Under the pieces are notes generated by a model. That model did no database searches. It was not told where the DNA came from and saw nothing but the letters and a program-made list of their open reading frames with translations. From Protula sp. h YS-2021 (Eukaryota; Annelida; Polychaeta; Sabellida; Serpulidae): a stretch of 64,000 bases of DNA. The position numbers and the translations under genes are program-made. Location of the stretch: NCBI GenBank assembly GCA_949752745.1, contig OX457027.1:63346329-63410328 (forward strand), read 5' to 3'. Positions 22,791 to 35,867 of this stretch are shown here, piece by piece (positions within the stretch are counted from its first letter, which is position 1; every line of letters starts with the position of its first letter).

Positions 22791-24725
22791 CCTCATAGTC
22801 CCAGTAACCTGTATTCCGCGCGAGGGGAGGAGAACGAATGGTTAGAGTAAATCGAGATAAGCGAAGTCACAATTTTCAACCTACAGAAAGTGTTAGGATT
22901 TATTACATATCAAAGCGCGTGAGGTTTTTGATGGTTTTTTCCTAATCATTTCTTCCAGTCGAAACACAGCATGCATCCAAAATTTCTTAAAGTACAAACT
23001 GGCGTATTATTGAAAGAAAAAGAATATATGTAGTTGAAAGCTATTTCTTTTGTCAAGTATCATAAAAGAAGAAATATTTAAGTCGAAAGGGCTGCCAAAA
23101 CTTGCAGCTCGCATGTTTAGTGGTGTCAGAATGTAACACTTTGTTGTAACCAGTTAGGACATGCTGTAATCAATTACATCTTCTCTCCCTCGTATGTACA
23201 GTCTGTACAGCAGACACTAGGAAAATGGCAAGTTAAAAATGGTTCTGAGATACGGGTTCCAAGTACACCAAAAATGTCCAGGGCATGATTCTCAGCATCT
23301 TTGAACTTACCGCTATTTTAGCGTCTGGAGTGTTGACTGACTGGCTGCTCTATGTTAGGTGTTAGTCCAATCCCCCAGGACAGAAAGGGTCCAAGGTCCC
23401 TTGATTCAAGTAAAATAGACATAAATGTCAAATCCACCTGTTAAAGACTTCAGTATCTTGGCTAAGCAGTCGCAACTGAGCAGTACCTCTTTGTACCACA
23501 TAAAATTTTATGAAAGTGTCGTGAAGAGTAGTTGTAACTTTTGAAGAAAAAATTGTTCTTTTATGCGGTGCAGGGCATTCTGGGAGCATGAAAATAATGC
23601 CAATGTGTTTTTGGAAGCCGTAGTAATACAACAGGGAAATACGTATTGTGGCTATATTAAGTACAAATAAAGTGTAATGAGACACCTATTTGTTTTTGTG
23701 TGGCATTATTTCTATAACTTCTCATTGTCGGCAGTTGTTGACAAGGTTTCCACTTTGTGTTAACACCAGCATTCGTATCAGTTTGTATATTGTCTTGTCA
23801 GCATCTTGTCAGAATGGGCTTTCTTGTCTAAATGTTTTTTTTTTCGTCGGCATTACTTCCAAGATTTTGTCCCAGCAACTTTTGGCATGGTATACACGTT
23901 TTTATGTCAGCATACGCATTATTTTGTCTTTTTGCTAGGATGATTTTTTGGCTCCATTTCTTTTTCTTATTTATTGTTAATGCTGGTTGATTGACGATCA
24001 TTTATTTGCTCTATGAGAAGAACCACAATATTAACGTCTGCAGACTTTGAAACGGCACCTTGAGCCTTGTTATACCAGTCATCTAAATAATTTCTAGTTG
24101 GCAACTTGCCACAGCAGCGTGTTACAGATATAACCTTTGGCACGGTCTTCTGTTTCAAATGTAAACACAAATGACTTGGAGCTATGCCGCAATTACTTTT
24201 TTTTTTTTTTTTTTTTAAATTTAAGCATTGTATTTGTCGTTAATGGAAGAACGTGGTGAACTATACTGTAGTTGAAACCTTTTAAAAGCAGGTCTTAAGG
24301 CATGTGGGAAACGCCATAAAGGCGTCAAGGAAATGTTCTTTATGAGCGTTAAAAGTTACTTACAAAATAATAACCGATCATTTTTATTTTGCCATATCAT
24401 TGTTGAGCCAGAAAAGAAGCATTCTACTTAGCTGTATTGCATTGAATAGAAGACAGTGACAGGCACTGATTGAAAGTTTTTTTGTTTTTAATCCTAGGTT
24501 GCTCTTTTTGTTATGCACAATTTTAGAAGTCAAATTTGTATTGAGAAACACGCAATTTTTTTCTTGGGTTTCCAATATCGACAAAAATGCAAATGCATCT
24601 GTAAAAGGAGTCGTTATTCAAGTTTGAGCACTTAGTAGATGTTGCAACATAATTACTTTCGGTGTCCATTTCAAGAAAAAAAAAACACAGTTTGAATCTC
24701 TTAACGTGAAGATAGAAAGTATTCC
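22791..24725. other. Upstream region of CEP83, no gene recognised
   Basis: A short GGACAGAAAGGGTCC phrase at about 23378 repeats a word from the palindrome at 21.2-22.8 kb. A poly-T run of about 20 sits at 24198-24217. No exon or promoter element can be supported. If the transcript has a 5' non-coding exon it may lie here, but I cannot place it. Confidence 0.4.
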
Positions 24726-24730
24726 GATGT

Positions 24731-24883
24731 CAGGGTTCGCGCTTGGTCCTCAGGAAAGTGAGTCAAAAAAGGAAAGTGTGACTCAGTTTGGTTTAGAAAG
24801 ACTCGGTGTGTTCCGAAAAAGTGAGTCATTTCGTAATAAAAAGGCCGAAAAAGTGGACAAAAACCCCGCCAACGCGAACCCTG
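24731..24883. mobile_element. 153-bp TIR element (MITE)
   Basis: Begins CAGGGTTCGCG and ends CGCGAACCCTG, perfect 11-bp inverted termini. The pentamer GATGT immediately precedes (24726-24730) and immediately follows (24884-24888), fitting a target-site duplication. The interior repeats GTGAGTCA-like words and has no coding capacity. CAGGG termini are common in hAT-like elements, whose duplications are usually 8 bp, so the superfamily stays open. It lies about 100 bp upstream of the first recognised CEP83 exon. Confidence 0.75.
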
Positions 24884-24990
24884 GATGTGTATACTTTTTT
24901 GACTTCCGCCAAAGATTGATATTTTGATGGTTTTAAAACATTAGATGTTAGTTGACTGGCTATGATTTTTTTCTTTTTTCTTTTTTTTAG

Positions 24991-27900
24991 AAAAATTGGG
25001 CAGAACTAGGCCGAGTGTGTTTTCCTCAACCGCAAGCCGCAGAAGTGTGTCTGGAGCCCTCCACATGGCTACTAGCGTGCCAACCGGGGCCATACAGTCT
25101 GGCATGGCTGGTACAACCCCATGGGTCGAGTCGCTGCCACGTTTGGCACAGGAAACTGAACTGCAAAAAATGCTGGCTGATGAGAAGATGAGGTCTGAGC
25201 AACACAGGACCAATTACCAAACTCTAAAGGCTGAACATACAAGGTACATAAAAGCAGTAAGCTTGTTAGGTACACAAAGTATATTTCAGCATAAAGAAGT
25301 GAAAATGAACATCGTTCATTGAAAAGTGAGATGGGGTAGCATCATCGAAATGATGTACTCCATTTTTTATATTTTCTGTTGGAATAACAACTGAAATTGG
25401 TAGTATGCAAAATAACTTCAGGTTTAAAAAAAGCAACACGTCTGCCCTTATTTGACGAGAGGTTTAAAGTATTATACGTTTTCAGATTGCAGGATGAATA
25501 TGTTCAGCTACAGGGGGAATTAAAAGCTACAATAGAAGACACAAAACTGGTGCAGGAGAAATATAAGAATTTATTGGAGCAGGCCAGAAAAGATATGGCG
25601 AATAAACAAGTCGAATGTGATGAACTGAGGAGTCAGGTATTTAAATAGATCGCATGCAAAAGTAATCACTCAAAATTGCAAGGATTATATCTTTAATATC
25701 TTTGAAAAAATGATTGATCATTTAAGATGAACGGTGAATGGCCGCTGCTAAAATTAAGGAGCTCAGTCTTCCCCTGCTTTTGGGAAAGTAAATAAAAAAC
25801 TCAAAAGAAACTCAAACGAAACAATTAAGCGAAAGTTTTTTTTTTATTCAACTTTTGAAAAAAATCATGCATCTCTAAATCAAGTGACACTATATAGGAG
25901 TTAAGTTTCCGGTGAACGGACTGCCCTACCCACTCCCCCCTCCTTCACACACACACACGGAAAACAACCCCTCAGGTTAAAATACCCTGACTTTCTTCAA
26001 AGGCAGAGAATCTCCCCTTCTAACATGCCTTTCTTTGAATATACCTTTTCTTATTAGAGTCTTCAGCTTAGGACCTTGAGTGTCATTGAGACTAGGTCGT
26101 CTTGTTGAATGTTAGGTGTTGAACCCAGACAAGCTCGACTTGCTCCGTATCCGAGTGCAGGAGGATGTGGAGAAACCATTCCGGGAGAAGTTCCAGCAGC
26201 TGGACGAAGAGACCGATCGCTACCGGACGGAATTGAATAAACTGAAATACGAGTACTCATTTTTGAAAGCCGAGTATGAACATGAGAAGACTGAAAATGT
26301 TCGCATTATTGAAGAGATGAAACTGCGAAACGAGGCCGAGGTAAGTGCTTGTTTTACATTTTAAATCTTCATCTTTTCTTTCCTCCATTGTGTGTCAGTA
26401 TATGTATATATGAGGTACTGTGATTAAGTTTTGATTTTTGTGCCAGGTGATATTTTCGGATATTTGTTTTCAGTGAAATATGACAGACAGTCGTAATATA
26501 AGGCCTGTTAGGCATGTGATTGCTTATGTTAAGTGGTGTTCAAATCTGTTACTCAGGTTTCGAGGATTATCCACATCAGCAAATCAATACAAAAACAACT
26601 TAGAGACTTTGCAGATCAACAGTTTGATGACATTGACACCAAATTCACGTTCTCTAAGGTTTTATTTCGAAATAAGCATGGTCTTGCAGCTTGGGTGTCT
26701 TTCATGTTTTGTAGAATCACGGTTTATTATTTTCACAAGTTTGGCATTTAAATTTTGTTAATACTGATCACCGCACATTTTATTACCCAGCTCAAGAATT
26801 TCAATATATAGGTCACGAATTTGCGTAAGGAGAGGGAAACCATTTTGGCGCGTGCGCAAAACGAAGGCACAGATGCGCAGCGGGTTCGCACTCTTCAGCG
26901 TGAAAATGCGCAACTTCACATGAAAATGAAGGGCCTGCTGACAGAACTGGAGGAGATACGTGCGCAGCGGGAACATCTAGGGCTCCAGTCTGACAGTGTC
27001 TCGCGGCTACAGGCCAAGCAGTTAGCGGAACACAGTGCCAGTGTGAAAGCTCTGGAGGTAATCAGCAAATAAAAAAAAGAACGAATTACCTTACTCACCA
27101 GATACGTGGATTGTAATTTGTATTGCCTTGAGTGTAATTCCCAGAGATATGCATTTTGGACGAGAAGTGTGGGTCGCCTAAATAGGTAACTCTTCAGGGT
27201 CCTGTTGCATGTCATCAAATGTTACTTTTTGTGTAGATGTCAGTTGGTGTTATTCGTTGTGACGTATGGCGTGACAGGTGTGTCACAGGGAGCGTCCGTT
27301 CTCGCAGCTTGGATTCACTGCTTGTTTTGTGCAATAAATGTTTTGCTCTGCGGTATACATAATACATAAAAAACAACAGCAGAAAAAAAAAATAGAAAAT
27401 AAAGAAATAAATAACATCTTCAATCAAAAGCGAGGAAATGATTTTTGAACAAATATTGATGGTGATAAAAAACACACCTTTAATCGCCGCAGCAACCGCC
27501 ATGGATTATTATGTTTGTAAAGCATTTGCAGTGGAAAGTTGAGTTGTATTTTTGTGTAGACGGAGAGGAACACACTGAAGCTACAGCTGGAGGGTCTGAC
27601 GAAGGAGCTGAGTAGTACACAAGAGCTACAGACACAGTTCACGGCAAGGATCCATGACCTGGAGAAGGAGAACATTGTACTCAAAAACAAAGCTGAGGAG
27701 GTGTCACATAAAAGCAAAGTCGAGCTGACAAATTTAAAGATGGATATGTTGAAAGAAAGGGGGGATTTAGAAAGGCAGCGAGACAAACTCAAGAACCAGA
27801 TAGAAGGTATTTTCTTTGTATTGTTTATATAAAAGTAACATAGTATAAGTTACTGCTTGCGAGATCCCATCCTTTATGTCATTTGAATAGTTGGGATTGT

Positions 27901-30900
27901 ACCTTTATCTTGCTGATTACGGTTACCTGTCTCGGTTCTCAGATTTGAAGTCGCACATTGAGATACACCGGCACACGATAGAGAAACAGGAAAGTGCCAT
28001 GGCTGAGAAAGAGCGCGAGTCTGTTCGCAGAGTGCAGGCTGCTAGGGAGGAGGAGTGGTCCAAATTACACGCCATTGAATCCGACAAGTAAGCCAGCTTT
28101 GCTTGATTTTACTTCAGTTTTTTCCGACCATTTCCGTAAGATTTAATGAAGGAATACCAACGTTTAATGCCTAATCCTTTATTCTAGGCACACATCGGCA
28201 TGCACATTATGTTATCGCGAATATCGCACATAAATAAACAACAAAATGAACGATCTGAGGGTGGAGGGGGTGTAATTAATAAATTTTGACAACAAAATAA
28301 AAATTTCAAAATAAAGAGTTTCTGTAGTTGTAAACACAAGTAGTGCAAGCTGTCAACATTGTGGATAAATTTGGATACCTTGATTTAAGGCTAGAAATGG
28401 AAACGAAGCTGCAAGAAATTGAAAGGCGGAAAATAGACGAAGAATCGAGGCTGCATGCTGAGAGAGAGAAAATGGAGGAGCGATTGCAAGCCGCCAAAGA
28501 TGCCAGGGAGAGTGCCGAGAAAGAGGCTTTAGTCCTCAAGTAAGTATCCTGGGGGGGGGGGGGGGGGGAGGAGAGTGAGGGGGTAGGGAGCAGTGAAGAG
28601 GTAAGGAAAGTATGACGACAGAACAGAGGGGAAGTTGGTGGTGAGGTTTGATTTGGGAGAGTATGTATGTGTGCACCAAAGACAATCTTGTTTTTTTCCT
28701 CTGATAACAGTCGTCTACACGCAACCCATTTCTGACTCCCCTCTAAAAACCCATGACAAGGTATTAATTTGTAAACTTAGCAGCTCAGTATGACCAGTGT
28801 ACCCCTACTTTTTTATTTCAGAACTAAAGTATCTCATCAAGACTCGCTGCTGGGGCAGTTGGAACGTGAGCGCCTGGAAAACTCGGACCTCAAAAATCGC
28901 TTACACCGCATTGAATCTACGTATGCCTCGTATATGAACTCTGAAACCGAACTGGTTGATATGAACACTCGCCTGAAGAATGAAGTAGATGTGCTGAAGG
29001 AGGATTTACGTGGCGCCAAAGAAGAGATTGGTAGGAATAGAAATCAAACGGAGAAAGTAGTTGCTCAGCGCGAGGCTGGATGGATAGAAGAAAGGATGAG
29101 TTTGCAGCACAGACTTGAAGAGGCTCAAGCGCAGTTTGTAGATGCTCAGAAGAAACTCACGCTTATCCTGGAGACAAACAAAAAGGTAGGAAAAAGTTTT
29201 TTTAATACGACCAAATAATGAAAAAAAAAATGAAATAAAACTGAACAAAGCTGATCAATTTTTGTCACATGGAAGTAGATCTTACCTAAGTCAGAGCTGC
29301 ATGTACTGCGCGGAATGCGCGAGAATCCAGCGTTTTTGAAAAAATCCCGCACTGCGCCTATTACAGTGCGAACTAGATCCCGCGCTTTTCGAAAACTCCC
29401 GCGCAATTGTGAGAGTAATGCGGAATTTTGAAATTATGAAGAAAAATAAGGCTTTTATATATATCTTGTTTCTTTTTCACGAATATTGCTTTCTTTCCAT
29501 ATGGGCCAGGGTAATTCGCTGTAGTTCTCTCTGTCTCTAAATGAATAGTATAATATTTTCATCGCTTTTTCTCACGACTCTACATTAGTTTTTCTTTTGT
29601 CCATCCCATCCCACACCCTCCCCACCCCTCTTGTGCGTTCATATTAGCTATATCTGCTAAGTTATAACAACGACGGATATCACGAGGCCTTGACGTTTTG
29701 GCCCAAAATGCCTCAGGTCCCAGAGACGCTTAGGCCCCCATCGAGTTCACTGCCATTTTGGCCTCAAAACTGGACGTTTAGGCCTGAAAATTTACACACC
29801 GTGTTTCAGTTTCTTTCTTCAAAAATGACATGGAACACCGTTTGCTTTATTGTTTATTAACTAAAATGCAGTTTAAAACAAAAACTTCGAAAGGCATTTC
29901 TTTTGACTGGACCAGAATTTGGAGTTACTATAATTGAACCAAGCGCAAGAGCGGAGTCATATGCCTTGGTTATGATAAAAAGCTAAAAATTGCAACAAGA
30001 TATGGAACTTTGTTCAATTTTTAATAAGTTAAACTGCAGTTGAGACTGAACAGACAACTTGATTGCATTGTTGACTTATTGTTTGAGCTGCTTTTAAATT
30101 AATATTGCCATTTAATGTTGTTTGGACTTTGCGGAGCAATTTTTGAAAGAGACCATCTGAAGTGATACGAGCAGCATTCGGGTGTCATTTATCCAGTAAA
30201 AATCAGAGCATTTAAAGGAACTGATTATTCCAAGTACTTTTTGTTATAAATAAAATTTGGAATGTGTGGAATTCGGCCATATCTTGCTTGTTACTTTTGA
30301 GCACCGCATACTAATTGAGATCAATACATTTGAAAATTTGTACATTTATCATGTTTTTACATAAACAGTCATAAAGTATCCGAAGCCTTTCAGTCCGTAA
30401 TGACATCAACAATTATAGCCCATTGTGGTGTTTGAAATACAGCACAGAGCTGATGGAAAGCAATAATTATTATATAAAATAAAAGTCCTTCCAAAATCAG
30501 TTACAGTATAGAAAATAAAGCATTAACAAAAAAAAAAAAAAAAAAAAAAAAACCCGATTGACAATTTACATCAAAAGAATGAAACCAGTACCTAAACGAC
30601 TCGATTCTAAACGTCCCGAAGCATAAATGTCTCGGAAGTGTTCCGAGACCTAAACGCCTAGGAACCGGATACAACGACCTGTTGACCCTTTTTGTAACAG
30701 ACTGTGACCAATAAAACAATCTCGATTGTAGCGTCGGTTGGAAGTGCCTCGGTATAACGGATGACTGTCTTTATTGAACTTGACACTACCTGTTTTGTTG
30801 TTTTATCGCAGAAAAAGAAAAAGATTTCGCGGATTGTGAGCAAATTGAAGAATAAAATCCAGTACCTCAATGCCAAGCTTGAAGAAGTGTCAATAGAAAG

Positions 30901-33900
30901 AGATGCACTCAAGTAAGTTGCCTTTTTCGCTCTGTTTACAGGGTAAAAATTGGGTGATTTATTTTCAGTTTAAGTGATTCTCTGTTCACTATTTAAAAGT
31001 CGACCATACTTCACTGGCATTTTAAATGACGTTCCTTTGTTTACTTTTCAAATGTGTGCCTACAGTCCTTTGATGGGAAATCTGATTAGGAGAAAATGGC
31101 TTCTGTTGGCTATCTAAAAATTATTTAGATCTAAAATCCGTATGGACTTGAAGGTCATATATATGCTACAGTCAAACTGTCAAATTACCCACACTGCATT
31201 CTGGCCAGCCACATAGCCATCTGCGTAAAAGAGTGGCCGGTTGAACCAAGTATTTTACAGTCTGCTTCAAATTTTTAGCCAGACTGCAATGTGGGTGATT
31301 TGGCAGTTTGTCTGTAACATAGAAGTGTTTTTCCTCACATTTTAGACACCATGTATCGCCAGAGCAGCACGTGGGTTTGAAAAAGAAGCTGAATGATATC
31401 ATCAGACGCCACAGGGAATTTAGAAACATCATACTATCAGGTAAATAGTCTAAAATGAACGAGTTTGGATAATGCTAAGTCAGAACATTTCACCAATGCT
31501 TCATTGGCAGTACCCAAAATGACGCTTCCCTAAATCAATTTATTTTGTAAAGAATGTTAACCAAAAGTTGTGGAAGGAAAATGCCTTGCGTGTGACAGAT
31601 CCCAAAGTCTTATTTTCTCTCTGTGGTAGTAATAGTCTTTTAAAATATCAGCACGAGTGTTTGGTCGAATTTTTAAGTTATTTCCGGCTAGTTCCATGTT
31701 CGTACAGATAGACAGTATGTTATATGTTGTTATATTATGTATTTTGCTTGGCCCGTACTCAGTAATATTAAAACTTGAACTGGCTTATGGTTAGAATTAT
31801 CGCCTTATTTATTCTTCCTCATTGTCGGACTTTATTTTATTACGTGGTTCGAAATATAAAAGTGTTATGGTAGCAAGCCAAGGTATTGGGGACAGGTACG
31901 TGGCAATTGACGGCAATAACAGATTGAGTTGCTGGAGTTGGGGGGGAGGGGGGGGGCGTAGTAAAAATAACAAAGAGGGCATTTTTTGCAGAGAAGTTGA
32001 CACCGGAACAGTGTAGAGCGAGGAGAAAGCTCCTCAAGGCGGCCTCCCTTGATGACGAAAACATACTGGCGTCCAAGGGTACTCACTGTGATCCGCTTGG
32101 CTCTTGAATTAATCTTTGCAGTATTCTCTGAAAATAGGCATTTTCCAGCAAGAAATGTTCAACTAGTATCGAAAATGTATTCTTTCTTTTCCTCTGTACC
32201 ACATTTGTCTGCAGCTTTTTTTAAATCGAAAACTGAACTTGTATTTCACATTATGGCTTTAAGTTTTGAGTGAAGATGCCTGTGTTCAGATGTCTCTTTG
32301 TAATAATCTACACCTGAATTAACCAAACGTTTTTTAGGAAGCACAATTTCTGAGATGCACCGCGCTTTAACATACACTGTATATTGTGTGATTCTTAAAC
32401 ATAATACAGAAAGAAGAAAAAAACCTCAAAAACAGGAATACCTCTGGGACCAAGAAAACTGTTCATTGTGCCAAAATGTCACTTAAATAGAGGTGGTTTT
32501 GGGAAGAAATAGGGCCCAAAAGCTTTTTGGGCTATTAAAGGTTGGTCCTTAGTGAGAGAGAGATGTTCTTGAACGGAGGTTTTATTCTTCTAAATCCAAG
32601 GCTGGAACAATAACACATATATCAGGAACAAAAACACGATTTTAACAATGCCTTCTTTGGCATAGTTAAATTACAAGTGAAAAAGACATTAAATGCTATA
32701 TTTTACTTACGTTGTTTTCAGCGTAGCAAAGAAGTTAATTTGTGCGCTAGTTTTGTTTTATCGTCCCAGTCTTATTTAATAATTTTGCTTATTAAGCACC
32801 ATGTAAAAAATGCACCCTAATTAATCAATCGGTTTGTGATTCAGGCTCATTTCTAGCGAGTGGAGAGTGTTAAGTAAGAAGCAGGGTGGACGGGAGGGGG
32901 GAGAGGGCTGTGATCTTACGTCACATCTGCAACTGCCTCTTCCTTTCCGCCTAGGAAAGAAATGTTTTCCAGGGAATATCAAATGTGTGGCGAGATGTCT
33001 AATTGCGTTTGTGTTGTGCTGTCCCTACACGGGCTGTTCGATTTTCCATTATTTTAAATATATGTTTTTGCAGTTAGTATTTGAGAAAAGTTAATCCTCG
33101 AAAGTTTAAGGAACATCTAAAATTTCCACTTTGTAAATGAAATAGAATACTTTAACTTACAACATGAAATGCGAAATGGTGTAGCAGACTGCAGGTGCGA
33201 CATGAAGTGGATTTGTGGGTATATGGTTGGAACTGATTTATTTTGCTCTATATGAGGTTCCGCGGACTGACTTCATATAACTTTATACGGTTGTGACGCG
33301 TAAATTTTCATCCGTACCAGTCGAAGTCAGTTTTGCACGACGAATTTAGATTGAAAGTTAGAAATGGGCATAACTGTATTGGCCTTTTCTTAATAATCAA
33401 ATTATTAATTTTTGGTTTTACAGTTTGTATTCCGGGCAGTACATTAATCATCTCATAAAAGTTAAAAGTGAGGTGATGTGTTATTTGCACAAAAAATACT
33501 CCGCAATCCAGCTATTACACGGGTTACTATTACAGTAATACGTCCGACGTCCGAGTGCAATGATAAAGAGCTGGCTTACAGGCTTACTTATAATATAAAT
33601 TTAAGGGTTTTCTTTGAAAAAAAATTTTTATTCTTTCTGTTTTTTAGTCGCAAACGGAAATATAAACAACCAACTTCCCATGCAGTCTTTGCCTCGCAGT
33701 AAATATTTAGTTAAGCATACATGTTTTGTTAAATCTAGTTATAATGCTGGTTGGCTCCTGCTTATCCTCTTCTGGGTTGGATGGTTGGTTCACCTCAGTT
33801 ATGTGTAGCAGCAGATAAGACATGACTACCCAAAAAAAAAAAAAAACAAATGAACATAAAAACATACAAACACAAACGAACAAACAAACAAAAGAAAGTG

Positions 33901-34622
33901 GTTAATATCATCACATTTGGAGTGCATGTGTACTTGTAGGTCCAGACATTGAGTTCTGTGTTACATTTTCAGGTGATCTCAAAGAAGTGCCAATCGGAGA
34001 GATGCAGTTTGGTTCAATTGACATGAATATGCACCCACATTTTGTTGACATGGTAACTGCTTCATGTTGATAATCCTAAACAGCAACATTACCCCGGCCA
34101 GGTTTTGAGGGCAGGGTTTTTTACAAACCTCCAATTTTTGTGGATATCTTTTCGCGGGGAGGAGGGGGGGGGGTTATATAAATTAATTTAACAAGTCGAA
34201 ACGATCAGAGAATCTCATTTCTAAACCTTTTCAAACCGTCTTATGCAAGAAGCCATGAACGGTTTAAAGTAATGAAAAATGGAAACTGAAAATTAATGAG
34301 ATGCTGAGCTGAACCGACAAAAGACGGAAAAAAGCGAACTAATTAGACGTGTGTTCAATTTCACGTATTGAGTATGTTTGATTGTGCGCAGGCAAATCAG
34401 CACGAGAAGGAGCTGTCGGCTATCAAAGACCGCCTCGATCAACTCGATGACCACCAGAGGGCGCAGATCAAGGAACTGAAGGGCGTGTCGCCGGTCGTGA
34501 CCCCGCGCAAGCAGCGCGCCGCTAGCCCTCACAGGTACCACAGCGGTGACGACAGCGGCAGTGAAGGCCAGGACTTGCTGTCTGATGATGGACTCGACAC
34601 CGAGCCTGTGAAATGTTCGTAA
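24991..34622 (+). CDS. CEP83: CEP83 (CCDC41) orthologue, 13 exons
   Basis: Centriolar distal-appendage coiled-coil protein. In animals CEP83 anchors the mother centriole to membrane and recruits other distal-appendage proteins for ciliogenesis. Exons: 24991-25243, 25486-25636, 26116-26340, 26812-27057, 27560-27806, 27943-28087, 28390-28539, 28822-29185, 30812-30912, 31346-31440, 31992-32078, 33973-34052, 34392-34622. Every intron is GT-AG and all phases agree. With the ATG at 25065 this gives about 766 residues (human about 701). Landmarks: LQKMLADEKMRSEQHRTNYQ near the N-terminus, LKYEYSFLKAEYEHEK in exon 3, RRVQAAREEE in exon 6, KLNDIIRRHREFR in exon 10, and HEKELSAIKDRLDQLDDHQR near the C-terminus, all collinear with vertebrate CEP83. 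Nearly the whole protein is heptad-rich coiled coil. The C-terminus adds a Ser/Asp-rich tail. Exon 1 follows a strong pyrimidine-AG and is open upstream of the ATG, so an earlier start in an unseen exon is possible. Confidence 0.93.
29690..30660. repeat. Possible inverted-repeat element in a CEP83 intron
   Basis: In the intron between exons 8 and 9, the left side has GGACGTTTAGGCCTG near 29772 and related GACG(T/C)TTAGG-type words from 29690. The right side has the opposite orientation, CCTAAACG and CTAAACGTCC, at about 30590-30660. A poly-A run of about 24 lies at 30529-30552. The two ends could be the termini of a roughly 970-bp non-autonomous element. No coding content and no clear target duplication. 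Confidence 0.35.
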
Positions 34623-35006
34623 CTGGGCGGAAACCGGCAGAGCTATAAATCCATTGTGACAGACTGTGACAGGCTGCTTGGCTAAATAAGAAAAAATAAC
34701 TAATTTTAATTAATTTGACAATTTTCAGGCCTGGGGGTGATATTTTATGGCTGTAAATTATTGTTGTATGTTCGAGTTTTTAAATGTAACTCGTTTTTCT
34801 TTTAAATGTTCCTTGTCATTTTCTTGTATTTGTATTTCTTTTTCTTTCTTCAAAAAAAAATTAATTCCGGTTTTAGACTATTAAAATGTAACACAGCATA
34901 CAGGACTGCGTCTGCGGAATACTTCTTACTTGCAAATGAAATTAATATCAATTTGGTTTGCCAGACAGTTAGCAGGGCCAAAAAATTGTATGAAGGTTAA
35001 GTTTTA
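34623..35006 (+). other. Likely CEP83 3' UTR
   Basis: Follows the CEP83 stop codon (TAA, 34620-34622). It is AT-rich, with a variant polyadenylation hexamer ATTAAA at 34880-34885 but no AATAAA before the AT-rich element that begins at 35007. The transcript end is therefore not fixed by the sequence. Confidence 0.55.
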
Positions 35007-35867
35007 GGGACTGCCATTTTAACTTTACCGGTAATGCTAATTTTATTATGTCAAAATATAATTAAAAATATCAATAAATCAATGTACATCTCATTAATCT
35101 ATATTTTGCTACTGCTACGTGTATTTGAGATCGCAAAAATATATTTTTTGAGACAAAGAAAAAAAAACAATTTTATAAAAAATTTATAAAAAAAGTTAAA
35201 GGAGACACACATGTGTATAAAATTTCACAAATTGTCGGTTAAACTTTTTAGATAAAAAATTGAATTATTTGTATCAATGATAACACAGTTTTTGATCTGA
35301 GAAATTGCATCTTTTTTGTGCATTAAAAAAAATAAAAGAAAGATTCTACATGCAAGGGCCAGTCATTATTTCATTCACAGATGCTTTCTTCTGTATTTTA
35401 CATATGAGAAATATACTGATATTTTGATATAAAAAATTAAGTTTTGAGATTAAAAATTCATTTGCAGATTTCAAAATATAAATTCAAAAAGTCTCATTCT
35501 GAAAAAATGCCATGTAAACTAAATTCTTGAGTTATCAATAAAAAGAAAATGAATAATTGGCCTCAAAATTGATATTTTGCTATGAAATTTTTCAGTTTTG
35601 CTATCAAGAATTGGACTTTTGACTTTTGAATTGGTCTAAATATCAGTTTTGTAGATCATTATCACTTTTTTTTAGATCAAGAATACATTTAGAGAAATGA
35701 AAAATATAATTACAGATTATTACAGATGCAAAAATTAATTCTTGATATCCAAAAAAAAAATGCGATCAGAAATTAATTCATGATATAAAAAATCATTTTT
35801 TAAGATCAACATTTAATTCTTGATATCAATAATTGTCCAGTTTTCATCATATGAAAATGGCAGTCCA
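35007..35867 (-). mobile_element. AT-rich 'GATATC' TIR element, full-length copy
   Basis: Termini GGGACTGCCATTTT and AAAATGGCAGTCCA form an inverted pair, with TA outside each end (35005-35006 and 35868-35869), as expected of TA-targeting elements. The interior is made of GATATC-, TTGATA- and AGATCA-type words and is non-coding. Two incomplete copies in the opposite orientation lie at 10850-11140 and 15476-16240. It sits about 385 bp after the CEP83 stop codon and supplies an AATAAA at 35073-35078. Confidence 0.75.

Noticed and set aside
24706..24927. 73-codon frame as an upstream coding exon of CEP83
   Set aside because: Almost all of it is the 153-bp TIR element with its target duplications; no donor site matches the phase of the next exon.
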